Shown here: positions 8,775-17,904 of the stretch, one piece after another
How positions within the stretch are numbered: the first letter of the stretch is position 1
Layout of the letters: each line of letters starts with the position of its first letter
Assembly: GCA_945876095.1 (NCBI GenBank)
Contig: CAMCMP010000012.1
Location: 36,950 to 100,949 of the forward strand
Direction of reading: 5' to 3'
DNA: 64,000 nt
Origin: Chitinophaga pinensis
Lineage (GTDB): Bacteria > Bacteroidota > Bacteroidia > Chitinophagales > Chitinophagaceae
Notes under the pieces: model-generated
The model's input: only the letters and a program-made list of their open reading frames with translations
Database searches by the model: none
What the model was told of the DNA's origin: nothing
Position numbers and translations under genes: made by a program

Positions 8775-9170
8775 ATGAAATTCTTCCTACTTCAAGCTGT
8801 AGATAGTAACAATGCCTCCAACTATTTGCCTATAGGGATTCAATTATTTTTCGCGATAGGTTTTATCGCTACCATGATGATTCTCACGCATCGTTTTGGG
8901 CCTAAAAGGCAAACGAGTGATAAACTTCAAAATTTTGAAAGTGGTATTGAAATAAAAGGTAATGCCCGTCAACCGATGGCTGTCAAATATTTCCTAGTTG
9001 CCATATTGTTTGTTTTGTTCGATGTGGAAGTTATTTTTTTCTATCCCTATGCTGTTAATTTTAGAGCCTTAGGGTGGCAAGGATTTATGGCGGTGGTGAT
9101 GTTTGTCGGCTTATTTTTAGCAGGGTTTATTTATATCATTAAGAAAGGGGCCTTGAATTGGGAAGACTAA
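8775..9170 (+). CDS. nuoA: NADH-quinone oxidoreductase subunit A
   Basis: Small membrane subunit of complex I at the hinge between the peripheral and membrane arms, 131 aa from the ATG at 8775. That start is chosen because a promoter box precedes it directly; an upstream TTG in frame would add nine residues. Three hydrophobic segments are visible. The family block YFLVAILFVLFDVEVIFFYPYA contains the conserved FDVE acidic residues. First gene of the operon. Confidence 0.93.
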   Translation: MKFFLLQAVDSNNASNYLPIGIQLFFAIGFIATMMILTHRFGPKRQTSDKLQNFESGIEIKGNARQPMAVKYFLVAILFVLFDVEVIFFYPYAVNFRALGWQGFMAVVMFVGLFLAGFIYIIKKGALNWED

Positions 9171-9270
9171 GAATTGTTGATTATGTAATGTTGAAATATA
9201 AACAATGGTTACATGATTTTGTTAAATGAGGAGTTGGTTTATAATTATGAATTTTTTATAAAAATTAATT

Positions 9271-9834
9271 ATGTCGCGTCCAGTACAATATAATACAAAA
9301 TTGAAAATGGTGGAAGCCCCTGAGGCAATGATGGGGGATGGGTTTATGGCAACTTCCTTTGAAAAGGTGGTAGGTCTTGCCCGCAAAAATTCTATTTGGC
9401 CTTTACCATTTGCTACTTCCTGCTGCGGAATTGAATTCATGGCTACCATGGCTAGCCACTATGATCTTTCAAGATTTGGTTCTGAGAGGGTAGGATTTTC
9501 TCCTCGTCAATGTGATCTATTAATGGTGATGGGAACTATTTCTAAAAAAATGGGACCCGTTCTTAAGCAGGTATATTTACAAATGGCTGAACCAAGATGG
9601 GTTTTGTCTGTTGGTGCTTGCGCTTGTAGTGGTGGTATTTTTGATACCTATTCTGTACTACAGGGAATCGATCAGATTATTCCTGTAGATGTTTATGTGC
9701 CAGGATGCCCTCCAAGACCCGAAGCTATTTTGGATGGATTTTTGAAAATACAGGAATTAGTTGGTCAAGAAAGTTTGAGAAGAAGGAACGGAGATAAATA
9801 CAAGGAATTGCTAGCTAGTTATGGAATACAATAA
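9271..9834 (+). CDS. nuoB: NADH-quinone oxidoreductase subunit B
   Basis: Peripheral-arm subunit carrying the last iron-sulfur cluster (N2) next to the quinone site, 187 aa. The N2 ligands are seen as the tandem cysteines in TSCCGIEFM, then GACACSGG and PGCPPRPEA. The gene is separated from nuoA by about 100 bases. Confidence 0.97.
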   Translation: MSRPVQYNTKLKMVEAPEAMMGDGFMATSFEKVVGLARKNSIWPLPFATSCCGIEFMATMASHYDLSRFGSERVGFSPRQCDLLMVMGTISKKMGPVLKQVYLQMAEPRWVLSVGACACSGGIFDTYSVLQGIDQIIPVDVYVPGCPPRPEAILDGFLKIQELVGQESLRRRNGDKYKELLASYGIQ

Positions 9835-9861
9835 ACATTTGAATAGAATTAAGTAAAAAAG

Positions 9862-10365
9862 ATGCCTCTAAATAACGATACAATACAGCAAATACTCATA
9901 CAAAAGTTTGGCGATGAACTGACCGACTGGCAGGAGCCTTATGAAATGCTGACTTTCACTGCGCCAAAAGAAATCAATTTGAAAGTGTTACAATTTTTAT
10001 ACGATGAACCCAGTTTAAATTTCCGATTTTTAACTGATTTACAAGCGGTTCATTATCCTGATAAAAAAGGCCAAGAGTTAGCAGTAGTATATCACTTGCA
10101 TAATCTAGTTGACAATGTACGTATCCGATTTAAGGTTTTTACTGATATAATCCAACCAGATGTTTTTAGTGCGACTGCTTTGTATCAGTCTGCCAATTTT
10201 ATGGAACGCGAAACCTATGATTTTTTCGGAGTAAATTTTACAGGTCATCCTAATTTGATTAGAATTTTAAATGTCGATGAAATGGATTATTTCCCGATGC
10301 GCAAAGAATTCCCATTAGAAGATCAGACAAGAGTAGATAAGGATGATGAGATGTTTGGAAGATAA
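9862..10365 (+). CDS. nuoC: NADH-quinone oxidoreductase subunit C
   Basis: 30-kDa-type hydrophilic subunit, 167 aa. The family signature lies near ERETYDFFGVNFTGHPNLIR, followed by FPMRKEFPLEDQTR. NuoC and NuoD are separate genes here, unlike the fused nuoCD of enterobacteria. Confidence 0.94.
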   Translation: MPLNNDTIQQILIQKFGDELTDWQEPYEMLTFTAPKEINLKVLQFLYDEPSLNFRFLTDLQAVHYPDKKGQELAVVYHLHNLVDNVRIRFKVFTDIIQPDVFSATALYQSANFMERETYDFFGVNFTGHPNLIRILNVDEMDYFPMRKEFPLEDQTRVDKDDEMFGR

Positions 10366-10452
10366 AATGGTAGTTAAAAATTGTGTATTAGTTGATTGTT
10401 GTTGGGTTGTTAAAATTTTTAAAAGCAAAATAAAAAATAGTAAAGGCAAATA

Positions 10453-11673
10453 ATGAGCGAGCATATTCTCTTACCGGAAGGAAGTATTGAAAAACAAACT
10501 ACCACCCTTAATTTGGGGCCTACGCACCCTGCTACTCATGGCGTTTTTCAAAATATTCTTGAGTTGGATGGAGAACGAATTCTTAAAGCAACTTCTACAG
10601 TAGGGTACATTCACCGAGCTTTTGAAAAATTAGCAGAAAGAAGACCGCTTTATCAAATCACTCCTATCACAGACCGATTAAATTATTGTTCTTCTCCCAT
10701 CAATAATATGGGTTGGCATATTACTTGCGAAAAATTATTAGATGTTAAGCTACCTAAGCGGGTAGATTATCTTCGAATCATCATAATGGAATTGTCTAGA
10801 ATTTCAGATCACCTGATTTGTAATTCTATCGTGGGCGTAGATAGTGGTGCCTATTCTGGCTTCTTGTATTTGATGCAGTTTAGGGAATTAATTTATGAAA
10901 TCTATGAAGAGGTTTGTGGCTCAAGACTTACTACCAATATCGGCCGAATAGGTGGATTTGAAAGAAATTTCACCAATACTGCTTTTGTTAAACTTGAAAA
11001 ATTTCTCGCTACTTATCCAAAGCAGCTAAAAGAATTTGAGACCTTGTTTAATCGCAACCGAATTTTTATGGAACGTACCATTGGTGTAGGTGCTATTTCT
11101 GCTGAAAGGGCACTCAACTATGGTTTTACTGGTCCTAATTTAAGAGCAGCTGGCGTAGATTATGATGTTCGGGTTCATACACCTTATAGTTCCTATCAAG
11201 ATCTTGAATTTACTATACCTGTGGGAAAAACTGGAGATTGTTATGATCGCTTTTTGGTTCGTAATCAAGAAATGTGGCAAAGTCTAAGTTTGATTGAGCA
11301 GGCCTATAAAAAGGTGCAGGAATTTAAAGGAGCCGAGTCAGAAGTTTTTCATGCAGATTCTCCAGCTTATTATTTGCCAGAGAAAAAGGATGTATATTCT
11401 AAGATGGAGGCGTTAATCTATCATTTTAAAATTGTGATGGGCGAAACAGATATACCTGCAGGTGAATTGTATAGTTCAGTGGAAGGTGGAAATGGAGAAT
11501 TGGGATTCTATCTTATTAGTGATGGGGGAAGGACACCGTATCGACTGCATTTCCGAAGACCATGTTTTATTTATTATCAAGCATTTCCAGAATTAGTGCA
11601 AGGTGGAATGTTAAGTGATGCAGTAATTACAATGAGTAGTTTGAATTTGATTGCAGGAGAATTAGATGCATAA
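10453..11673 (+). CDS. nuoD: NADH-quinone oxidoreductase subunit D
   Basis: 49-kDa-type subunit that helps form the quinone-binding pocket, 406 aa. Seen: LGPTHPATHGVFQNILELDG near the start, then TVGYIHRAFEKLAE, SRISDHLI, NIGRIGGFERNF and the C-terminal SDGGRTPYRLHFRRPCF, all hallmark blocks. It follows nuoC after 87 bases. Confidence 0.96.
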   Translation: MSEHILLPEGSIEKQTTTLNLGPTHPATHGVFQNILELDGERILKATSTVGYIHRAFEKLAERRPLYQITPITDRLNYCSSPINNMGWHITCEKLLDVKLPKRVDYLRIIIMELSRISDHLICNSIVGVDSGAYSGFLYLMQFRELIYEIYEEVCGSRLTTNIGRIGGFERNFTNTAFVKLEKFLATYPKQLKEFETLFNRNRIFMERTIGVGAISAERALNYGFTGPNLRAAGVDYDVRVHTPYSSYQDLEFTIPVGKTGDCYDRFLVRNQEMWQSLSLIEQAYKKVQEFKGAESEVFHADSPAYYLPEKKDVYSKMEALIYHFKIVMGETDIPAGELYSSVEGGNGELGFYLISDGGRTPYRLHFRRPCFIYYQAFPELVQGGMLSDAVITMSSLNLIAGELDA

Positions 11674-11751
11674 TCTGTTTGTCGGCTTAATTGAATTTTA
11701 ATATATAATTGAACCAATAAAATTGACCAACTCTTTTGAGTGATAGTTATT

Positions 11752-12243
11752 ATGATAAAATTTTCTGAGGAAAAATTAAAAAAGGTAAGCGAAATTATTC
11801 AACGCTATCCTGAAGGCAGACAAAAAAGTGCGTTGCTTCCGGTTCTTCATCTTGCACAAGATGAATTTGATGGTTGGCTCGATACGCCCGTAATGGATTA
11901 TGTAGCTTCTTTGTTGAACATTGAACCAATTGAAGTATATGAAGTGGCTAGTTTTTATAGTATGTACAATTTGAAACCTGTTGGTAAATACTTATTTGAA
12001 GTTTGCCAAACTGGTCCGTGCATGATCAATGGAAGTGATGATATTATTGGGTACATAAAAACAAAATTAAATATTGGTGTAGGTGAAACCACTGCAGATG
12101 GATTGTTTACCTTAAAAACGGTAGAATGTTTGGGCGCATGCGGATATGCACCGATGATGCAGTTGGGTAAAACCTATCGTGAGCATCTAACAAAGGAGAA
12201 AGTAGATGCTATTGTAGCAGAATGTAGATCAAAGGCAAATTAA
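11752..12243 (+). CDS. nuoE: NADH-quinone oxidoreductase subunit E
   Basis: 24-kDa-type [2Fe-2S] subunit (cluster N1a), 163 aa from the ATG at 11752; a GTG twelve bases earlier is the less likely start. The four cluster ligands are in CQTGPC and, about 36 residues later, CLGAC. It ends four bases before an unusual small protease-like gene rather than directly before nuoF. Confidence 0.95.
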   Translation: MIKFSEEKLKKVSEIIQRYPEGRQKSALLPVLHLAQDEFDGWLDTPVMDYVASLLNIEPIEVYEVASFYSMYNLKPVGKYLFEVCQTGPCMINGSDDIIGYIKTKLNIGVGETTADGLFTLKTVECLGACGYAPMMQLGKTYREHLTKEKVDAIVAECRSKAN

Positions 12244-12247
12244 ATTG

Positions 12248-12610
12248 ATGGGAATAACTAACCTCATATTAAAAGTGAAAGAGCACAGAAAATCTGAAAA
12301 AGTGGCGGAGGTTAATTTTTTAGTGGATAGTGGAGCAGTGCATAGTTTGGTTCCTGGAAAAATTTTAGACCAACTGGAAATTGAGCCCTATAAGGAAATG
12401 AGTTTTTCTTTGGCTGATGGTACAACCTTACAGCGTAAAGTATGTACTGCCTATTTTGAATTTGAGGGTGAAGGAGGTCCAGCGCCGGTAATTTATGGAG
12501 AAGAGGGCGATGAAGCACTACTAGGTGCAACCACGCTGGAGTCTTTTGGATTGGTTTTAAATCCTTTTACCAGATCGCTGCATCCAATGAGGATGTTGAT
12601 GGCAAAATAG
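12248..12610 (+). CDS. Retropepsin-like (clan AA) aspartic protease inside the nuo operon
   Basis: 120 aa from the ATG at 12248. The active-site motif of single-domain aspartic proteases is seen as FLVDSGAVHSLV (Asp27-Ser-Gly). A flap-like LADGTTLQRKV and the C-terminal LLGATTLESFGLVLNP, the usual psi-loop partner sequence, follow. Such enzymes act as homodimers. There is no signal peptide, so it is predicted to be cytosolic. It starts four bases after nuoE and ends 39 bases before nuoF, so it must be co-transcribed with complex I. Activity and substrate are unknown; a role in complex I maturation or turnover is only an inference. Confidence 0.75.
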   Translation: MGITNLILKVKEHRKSEKVAEVNFLVDSGAVHSLVPGKILDQLEIEPYKEMSFSLADGTTLQRKVCTAYFEFEGEGGPAPVIYGEEGDEALLGATTLESFGLVLNPFTRSLHPMRMLMAK

Positions 12611-12649
12611 AAAAAATAAAAAACATTAGGAAACGGATTGTAATAAAGT

Positions 12650-14005
12650 ATGGCAAAGAAATTATTATTAGACAAAGCACATGTACCTGGAATCCGGAGC
12701 TATGAGGTGTATCGGAAAGAAGGAGGATACCGTAGTGTTGAAAAAGCATTTCGTTTAACTCCTGCCGAAATTGTAGAAGAAGTAAAATTGAGTGGATTAA
12801 GAGGTAGAGGTGGCGCAGGTTTTCCTACCGGAATGAAATGGAGTTTTTTGGCTAAGCCTGAAGGAGTTCCCCGCTACTTAGTTTGTAATGCGGATGAGAG
12901 TGAACCTGGTACTTTTAAAGATAGATACTTGATGGAATTTATTCCACACTTATTGATAGAAGGAATGATTGTAGCCTCCTTTGCTCTGGGAAGTAATGTT
13001 AGCTATATCTATATCCGAGGAGAATATGCATGGATTGCTGATATATTGGAAAATGCTATTGACGAGGCAAAGCAAAATGGATGGATAGGAAAAAATATTT
13101 TAGGAACTGGATTTAATTTTGAGTTGTATGTCCAAAGAGGAGCAGGCGCCTATATCTGTGGAGAAGAAACCGCATTAATTGAGAGCCTAGAAGGCAAAAG
13201 AGGTAACCCAAGAATTAAGCCCCCATTCCCTGCGGTAAAGGGTTTGTGGGATTGCCCTACTGTAGTAAATAATGTAGAGACATTAGCCGCAGTAGTTCCT
13301 ATTATTAATGAAGGTGGAGAGGCCTATTCCAAAATTGGAGTGGGAAAAAGTACAGGAACTAAATTGATTTCTGCTTGTGGTAATATCAACAAACCGGGTA
13401 TCTACGAAATAGATATGACCATCTCTGTAGAAGATTTTATTTTTAGTGATGAATATTGTGGAGGCATACCCAATGGAAAAAGATTGAAAGCTTGTATTCC
13501 AGGTGGATCTTCTGTTCCGATATTGCCGGCCAATTTATTATTGACCACTGCCAAAGGAGAGAAAAGGATGATGAATTACGAAAGTCTTAGTGACGGCGGA
13601 TTTGCAACAGGAAGTATGATGGGTAGTGGAGGATTTATTGTATTAGATGAGGATCAATGTATTGTTAGAAATACCATGACGCTGGCAAGATTTTATCACC
13701 ACGAAAGTTGTGGTCAGTGTAGTCCTTGTCGTGAAGGAACTGGTTGGATGGAAAGAATTTTGAAAAAAATTGAATCAGGAAAAGGTGAAATGAAAGACAT
13801 CGATTTACTGTGGGATATACAAAGAAAAATAGAAGGTAATACCATCTGTCCTTTAGGTGATGCGGCAGCTTGGCCAGTGGCAGCAGCTATTCGTCATTTT
13901 AGAGATGAGTTTGAATGGCATGTGCAAAACCCAGAAAAATGTTTGACAGAAAATTTTGGACTTAGGCATTATGCAGATCCGATTCATGTGGCGGTAACTG
14001 CTTAA
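12650..14005 (+). CDS. nuoF: NADH-quinone oxidoreductase subunit F
   Basis: 51-kDa-type subunit that binds NADH, FMN and cluster N3, 451 aa. Seen in order: the nucleotide-binding GLRGRGGAGFPTGMKW, NADESEPGTFKDR, the FMN site GAGAYICGEETALIESLEGK, and the [4Fe-4S] ligands in ESCGQCSPCREG with a distal Cys in NTICPLGDAA. Full length. Confidence 0.97.
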   Translation: MAKKLLLDKAHVPGIRSYEVYRKEGGYRSVEKAFRLTPAEIVEEVKLSGLRGRGGAGFPTGMKWSFLAKPEGVPRYLVCNADESEPGTFKDRYLMEFIPHLLIEGMIVASFALGSNVSYIYIRGEYAWIADILENAIDEAKQNGWIGKNILGTGFNFELYVQRGAGAYICGEETALIESLEGKRGNPRIKPPFPAVKGLWDCPTVVNNVETLAAVVPIINEGGEAYSKIGVGKSTGTKLISACGNINKPGIYEIDMTISVEDFIFSDEYCGGIPNGKRLKACIPGGSSVPILPANLLLTTAKGEKRMMNYESLSDGGFATGSMMGSGGFIVLDEDQCIVRNTMTLARFYHHESCGQCSPCREGTGWMERILKKIESGKGEMKDIDLLWDIQRKIEGNTICPLGDAAAWPVAAAIRHFRDEFEWHVQNPEKCLTENFGLRHYADPIHVAVTA

Positions 14006-14066
14006 TGATTAAAATAAATAGTTTTAATAAAAATAACGCCCGATCATTTCGGCGGAAAATTTTTTT

Positions 14067-15173
14067 ATGGCAGACGAAATAAAAACTTTTAAAGTAACCA
14101 TCGATAACATCACCATTGATGTGCCCGCAGGTACTACGGTACTCAATGCGGCTCGTCAAATAGGAGGCGATGTGGCCCCACCTGCAATGTGCTACTACAG
14201 TAAGTTACAGGGCAGTGGTGGAAAATGTCGAACTTGTCTAGTTGAAGTGGCAGCTGGTTCTACAGCTGACCCTAGGCCAATGCCTAAGTTGGTTGCTTCT
14301 TGCCGTACTACAGTGATGGATGGTATGATTGTAAAAAATATTACGAGTGAGAAAGTGAAAGATGCTAGGGCTGGCGTGGTAGAATTTTTACTGTTGAATC
14401 ACCCATTGGATTGTCCAATTTGTGATCAGGCCGGTGAATGTCATTTGCAGGATCTTGGTTATGAGCATGGAAAAGAAGGAACTCGTTATGAGTTTCCAAG
14501 AAGAACATTTGAGAAAGAAGATATTGGCCCCTATATTCAATTACATATGACGAGGTGTATACTTTGTTATCGTTGTACCTATGTGGCTGATCAATTGACT
14601 GATAAAAGAGTTCACGGAATATTGGATAGGGGAGAGCATGCAGAAATTTCTACCTATATTTCAAAAGCAGTGGACAATGAATTTAGTGGAAATATGATTG
14701 ATGTTTGTCCAGTAGGAGCGCTGACTGATAAAACATTTCGTTTTAAAAATAGGGTATGGTTTACTAAGCCTGTGGATGCTCATCGCTCATGCAATACGCC
14801 AAGTTGTTGTGGAAATACTACCTTGTGGCTTCGTGGTGAGGAGGTGTTTAGAGTTACGGCTCGTAAAGATGAATGGGGTGAGGTGAAGAGTTACGATGGC
14901 AAGCCGGGATGGATTTGTAATACTTGCAGATTTGATAAAAAGAAAACGAGTGATTGGACAATAGAAGGGGTTACAAAACTTAATAGACACTCTGTTATTT
15001 CTCAGGGTAAATATGAAGGACTGGTTATGCCAAAAGAAACTATTCAGGAAGTAATGGGTGGACGCGAACCGAAATTGCTAATGAATATTCATGATGAAAG
15101 TGAAGTGAATAATCCAAAAATTCATTTGAGTGAAATTAACGGACCGGCTCATTCTGAAAATTTTGAAAATTAA
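14067..15173 (+). CDS. nuoG: NADH-quinone oxidoreductase subunit G, short form
   Basis: 75-kDa-type iron-sulfur subunit, 368 aa. Seen: the [2Fe-2S] ferredoxin-like domain (CYYSKLQGSGGKCRTCLVE), the His/Cys motif HPLDCPICDQAGECHLQD, the TRCILCYRCTYVAD cluster site and DVCPVGALTDKTF. The molybdopterin-oxidoreductase-like region is reduced to its beginning (a Cys-rich block RSCNTPSCCGN and ICNTC). The stop is clean and nuoH follows in normal spacing. Short NuoG is usual in Bacteroidota, so this is not taken as a truncation. Confidence 0.93.
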   Translation: MADEIKTFKVTIDNITIDVPAGTTVLNAARQIGGDVAPPAMCYYSKLQGSGGKCRTCLVEVAAGSTADPRPMPKLVASCRTTVMDGMIVKNITSEKVKDARAGVVEFLLLNHPLDCPICDQAGECHLQDLGYEHGKEGTRYEFPRRTFEKEDIGPYIQLHMTRCILCYRCTYVADQLTDKRVHGILDRGEHAEISTYISKAVDNEFSGNMIDVCPVGALTDKTFRFKNRVWFTKPVDAHRSCNTPSCCGNTTLWLRGEEVFRVTARKDEWGEVKSYDGKPGWICNTCRFDKKKTSDWTIEGVTKLNRHSVISQGKYEGLVMPKETIQEVMGGREPKLLMNIHDESEVNNPKIHLSEINGPAHSENFEN

Positions 15174-15215
15174 TTGCTTGCGATTGGCGGAGCAAAAAAA
15201 TATTTATAACAAATT

Positions 15216-16286
15216 ATGTTACTATCAATTGGGTTGCCTTTAATTATTGAAAAATTAGTTTTGATTGTAGTGGTGGTAATGTCCTCTTTGGTAATTGCTA
15301 TGTATGCAACCTTTGCTGAAAGAAAGGTGGCTGCTATAATGCAAGATAGAAGAGGCCCCAATCGTGCAGGGCCTTTTGGTTTATTACAACCGCTAGCGGA
15401 TGGTTTGAAATTGTTTTTCAAAGAGGAAATTATACCTAATCTATCATCAAAGTTATTATTTATTTTAGGGCCTTGTCTAGCCATGTTGACGGCTATGATG
15501 ACGGGTGCAGTGATTCCTTGGGGTGATAAAGTTCATTTTTTTGGCAGAGATATTTCTCTTCAGATAGCAGACGTAAATATTGGAATTTTATATGTTTTTG
15601 GTGTGGTGAGTTTGGGGGTGTATGGCATTATGATTGGAAGTTGGGCTAGCAATAATAAATTTTCTTTGATGGGGGGATTGAGAGCTGCTTCACAAATTAT
15701 TAGCTATGAATTGGCAATGGGAATAGCGTTAATAGCTTTATTGATGACAACGGGAACCTTGAGCCTTAAAGAAATTGTACAGCAACAGCAAGAACATTGG
15801 TACAGCTGGAATATTATCAAGCAGCCGCTAGGTTTTTTAATATTTTTAATTTGTGCATTTGCCGAATGTAATCGTACTCCATTTGATTTGCCAGAGGCAG
15901 AAAATGAATTGATTGGTGGATACCATACCGAATATTCTTCTATGAAATTGGGCTTTTTTCTTTTTGCCGAATACATCAATATGTTTTTAAGTAGCTCTGT
16001 GATGGTGAGTTTGTTTTTTGGAGGTTACGACATTCCATTTGTAAATGATGCATCGCTTGCTGAAAGTATTGGGACTAATTGGGTTGCTTTAATTCATACA
16101 GCAGTATTTCTTTTTAAGGCTGCTTGTTTTCTGTTTTTATTCATGTGGGTTCGTTGGACTATTCCTCGTTTCCGCTACGATCAATTGATGAACCTTGGTT
16201 GGAAAATATTAATTCCATTGGCGTTAATTAATATGTTGGCAACTGGCGCATTTATTTTATTACAGCAAAACAACTGGCATTTTTAA
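15216..16286 (+). CDS. nuoH: NADH-quinone oxidoreductase subunit H
   Basis: Membrane subunit that forms the quinone channel with NuoB and NuoD, 356 aa, about eight hydrophobic segments. Family blocks: MQDRRGPNRAGPFGLLQPLA, DGLKLFFKEE and the acidic loop CAFAECNRTPFDLPEAENEL followed by GGYHTEYS. Confidence 0.97.
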   Translation: MLLSIGLPLIIEKLVLIVVVVMSSLVIAMYATFAERKVAAIMQDRRGPNRAGPFGLLQPLADGLKLFFKEEIIPNLSSKLLFILGPCLAMLTAMMTGAVIPWGDKVHFFGRDISLQIADVNIGILYVFGVVSLGVYGIMIGSWASNNKFSLMGGLRAASQIISYELAMGIALIALLMTTGTLSLKEIVQQQQEHWYSWNIIKQPLGFLIFLICAFAECNRTPFDLPEAENELIGGYHTEYSSMKLGFFLFAEYINMFLSSSVMVSLFFGGYDIPFVNDASLAESIGTNWVALIHTAVFLFKAACFLFLFMWVRWTIPRFRYDQLMNLGWKILIPLALINMLATGAFILLQQNNWHF

Positions 16287-16336
16287 ACATTAAAATATAT
16301 TTATGCATCGATTGTGGTGCAAAAATTTAATAACAT

Positions 16337-16882
16337 ATGCAAGCATTAACCAATAGGGCCCAACAAGTAGAGCGCAAACCAATGTCATTATTGGAACGTG
16401 CTTATTTACCGGCTATTTTTAGAGGAATGGCCATCACATTTGGTCACATGTTTAAAAAAAGACCTACCATCAATTATCCAGAAGTAACCCGTCCATTTAG
16501 TCCAGTTTTCAGAGGTTTACACATTTTAAATAGGGATGAAGAAGGTAGAGAAAACTGCACAGCCTGCGGTTTATGTGCCGTTGCTTGTCCTGCAGAAGCC
16601 ATTACGATGGAAGCTGCAGAAAGGTCTGCTGGCGAAGAAAAATTATATCGCGAAGAAAAATATGCTGCGAAATATGAAATAAATATGTTGCGCTGTATTT
16701 TTTGTGGATTGTGTGAAGAAGCTTGTCCTAAAGATGCAATTTATTTAAGTGAAACCTTTGCTCCAGCAAATTTTCAACGCAAGGGTTTTATTTATGGCAA
16801 GGATGATTTATTAATTCCTCATCCGATCACTGAACCAGAAGCTCATGCAAAGGCAAAAGGTGGTAGAGTGAGTTTAAAATAG
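16337..16882 (+). CDS. nuoI: NADH-quinone oxidoreductase subunit I
   Basis: Peripheral subunit with two [4Fe-4S] clusters (N6a, N6b), 181 aa. The two ferredoxin motifs are CTACGLCAVACPAEAI and CIFCGLCEEACPKDAI. The N-terminus carries an amphipathic membrane-contact stretch. The C-terminal 20 residues are rich in Lys and Ala. Confidence 0.96.
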   Translation: MQALTNRAQQVERKPMSLLERAYLPAIFRGMAITFGHMFKKRPTINYPEVTRPFSPVFRGLHILNRDEEGRENCTACGLCAVACPAEAITMEAAERSAGEEKLYREEKYAAKYEINMLRCIFCGLCEEACPKDAIYLSETFAPANFQRKGFIYGKDDLLIPHPITEPEAHAKAKGGRVSLK

Positions 16883-16928
16883 TTATTTTAAAACATCTTC
16901 CTATCAAAGGGAAAGAATACAACGATAT

Positions 16929-17435
16929 ATGAGTGTAATAGAAATAATGTTTTGGTTTTTAAGTGTACTGGCCTTAGGTGCAGCCGTGATGGTGGTTGCT
17001 AGTAAGAGTCCAGTGTATAGCATCTTATTTTTGATACTTACCTTTTTTGCTATTTCAGGTCATTATATTTTATTGAATGCTCAATTTTTAGCAATTGTAA
17101 ATATCATCGTATATGCCGGTGCAATCATGGTATTATTTTTATTTGTTGTGATGTTGATGAATTTAAATGCTGAATCAGAGCCGCATCAAAAAAATAAGTG
17201 GCTGCTTTACATTGGTGGTATTTCAGGGGGCAGCTTATTATTGGTGATGGTAGCTGCCTTAAAAAAAGTAGCCGCAACCAATCAATTGGTTCAGATGAAT
17301 AACGGCGAAGTTGGATTAATTAAGAATTTGGGAATAAAATTATTTACTGATTATGTATTTCCTTTCGAAATAAGCAGTGTTTTGTTTTTAAGTGCTATGA
17401 TAGGGGCAGTGGTCATTTCAAAAAAGGAAGGATAA
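16929..17435 (+). CDS. nuoJ: NADH-quinone oxidoreductase subunit J
   Basis: Membrane subunit, 168 aa, five predicted helices. The conserved third-helix region reads VNIIVYAGAIMVLFLFVVML, including the pi-bulge-type YAGAIMVLF block typical of NuoJ/ND6. Confidence 0.95.
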   Translation: MSVIEIMFWFLSVLALGAAVMVVASKSPVYSILFLILTFFAISGHYILLNAQFLAIVNIIVYAGAIMVLFLFVVMLMNLNAESEPHQKNKWLLYIGGISGGSLLLVMVAALKKVAATNQLVQMNNGEVGLIKNLGIKLFTDYVFPFEISSVLFLSAMIGAVVISKKEG

Positions 17436-17456
17436 ATATTAAATTATTAAAAGTAT

Positions 17457-17786
17457 ATGCCAGTATATTATTACATATTTTTAGCAGTTGCCTTATTCAG
17501 TATTGGAGTTATTGGGGTATTGATTCGTCGCAATGCAATTATAATATTCATGTGTGTGGAATTGATGTTGAACGCAGCCAATTTATTGTTGGTCGCATTT
17601 TCAAAAATGCATCATCAAGCAGCCATTAATACTAACTCCACAGCAGCAAGTGATGCGCAGGTATTTGTTTTTTTTATCATGGTTGTAGCTGCTGCTGAGG
17701 TAAGTATTGGCCTTGCTATTATTGTAATGATGTATAGGAATACGCATTCGGTGGATGTGAATTTTTTAAATAGGTTGAAAAACTAA
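17457..17786 (+). CDS. nuoK: NADH-quinone oxidoreductase subunit K
   Basis: Small three-helix membrane subunit, 109 aa. The conserved glutamate-bearing helix is [16 protein letters not shown], and [18 protein letters not shown] holds the second conserved Glu; both belong to the proton path. It begins 21 bases after nuoJ. Confidence 0.95.
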   Translation: MPVYYYIFLAVALFSIGVIGVLIRRNAIIIFMCVELMLNAANLLLVAFSKMHHQAAINTNSTAASDAQVFVFFIMVVAAAEVSIGLAIIVMMYRNTHSVDVNFLNRLKN

Positions 17787-17904
17787 AGTGTTTTTCAACT
17801 TGGCTGAATAGAGGAAAAGAATCTATTTTTTGAATTTTTTTTAATTAATAAATCTACTTTTTTTAAAAGAAGTAGTTAAAATTTCCCTTAGGGATTTGGG
17901 GCTT

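Noticed and set aside
14067..15173. NuoG might look truncated, lacking most of the molybdopterin-oxidoreductase region.
   Set aside because: The stop is clean, nuoH follows in normal spacing, all cluster motifs are intact, and short NuoG is usual in Bacteroidota.
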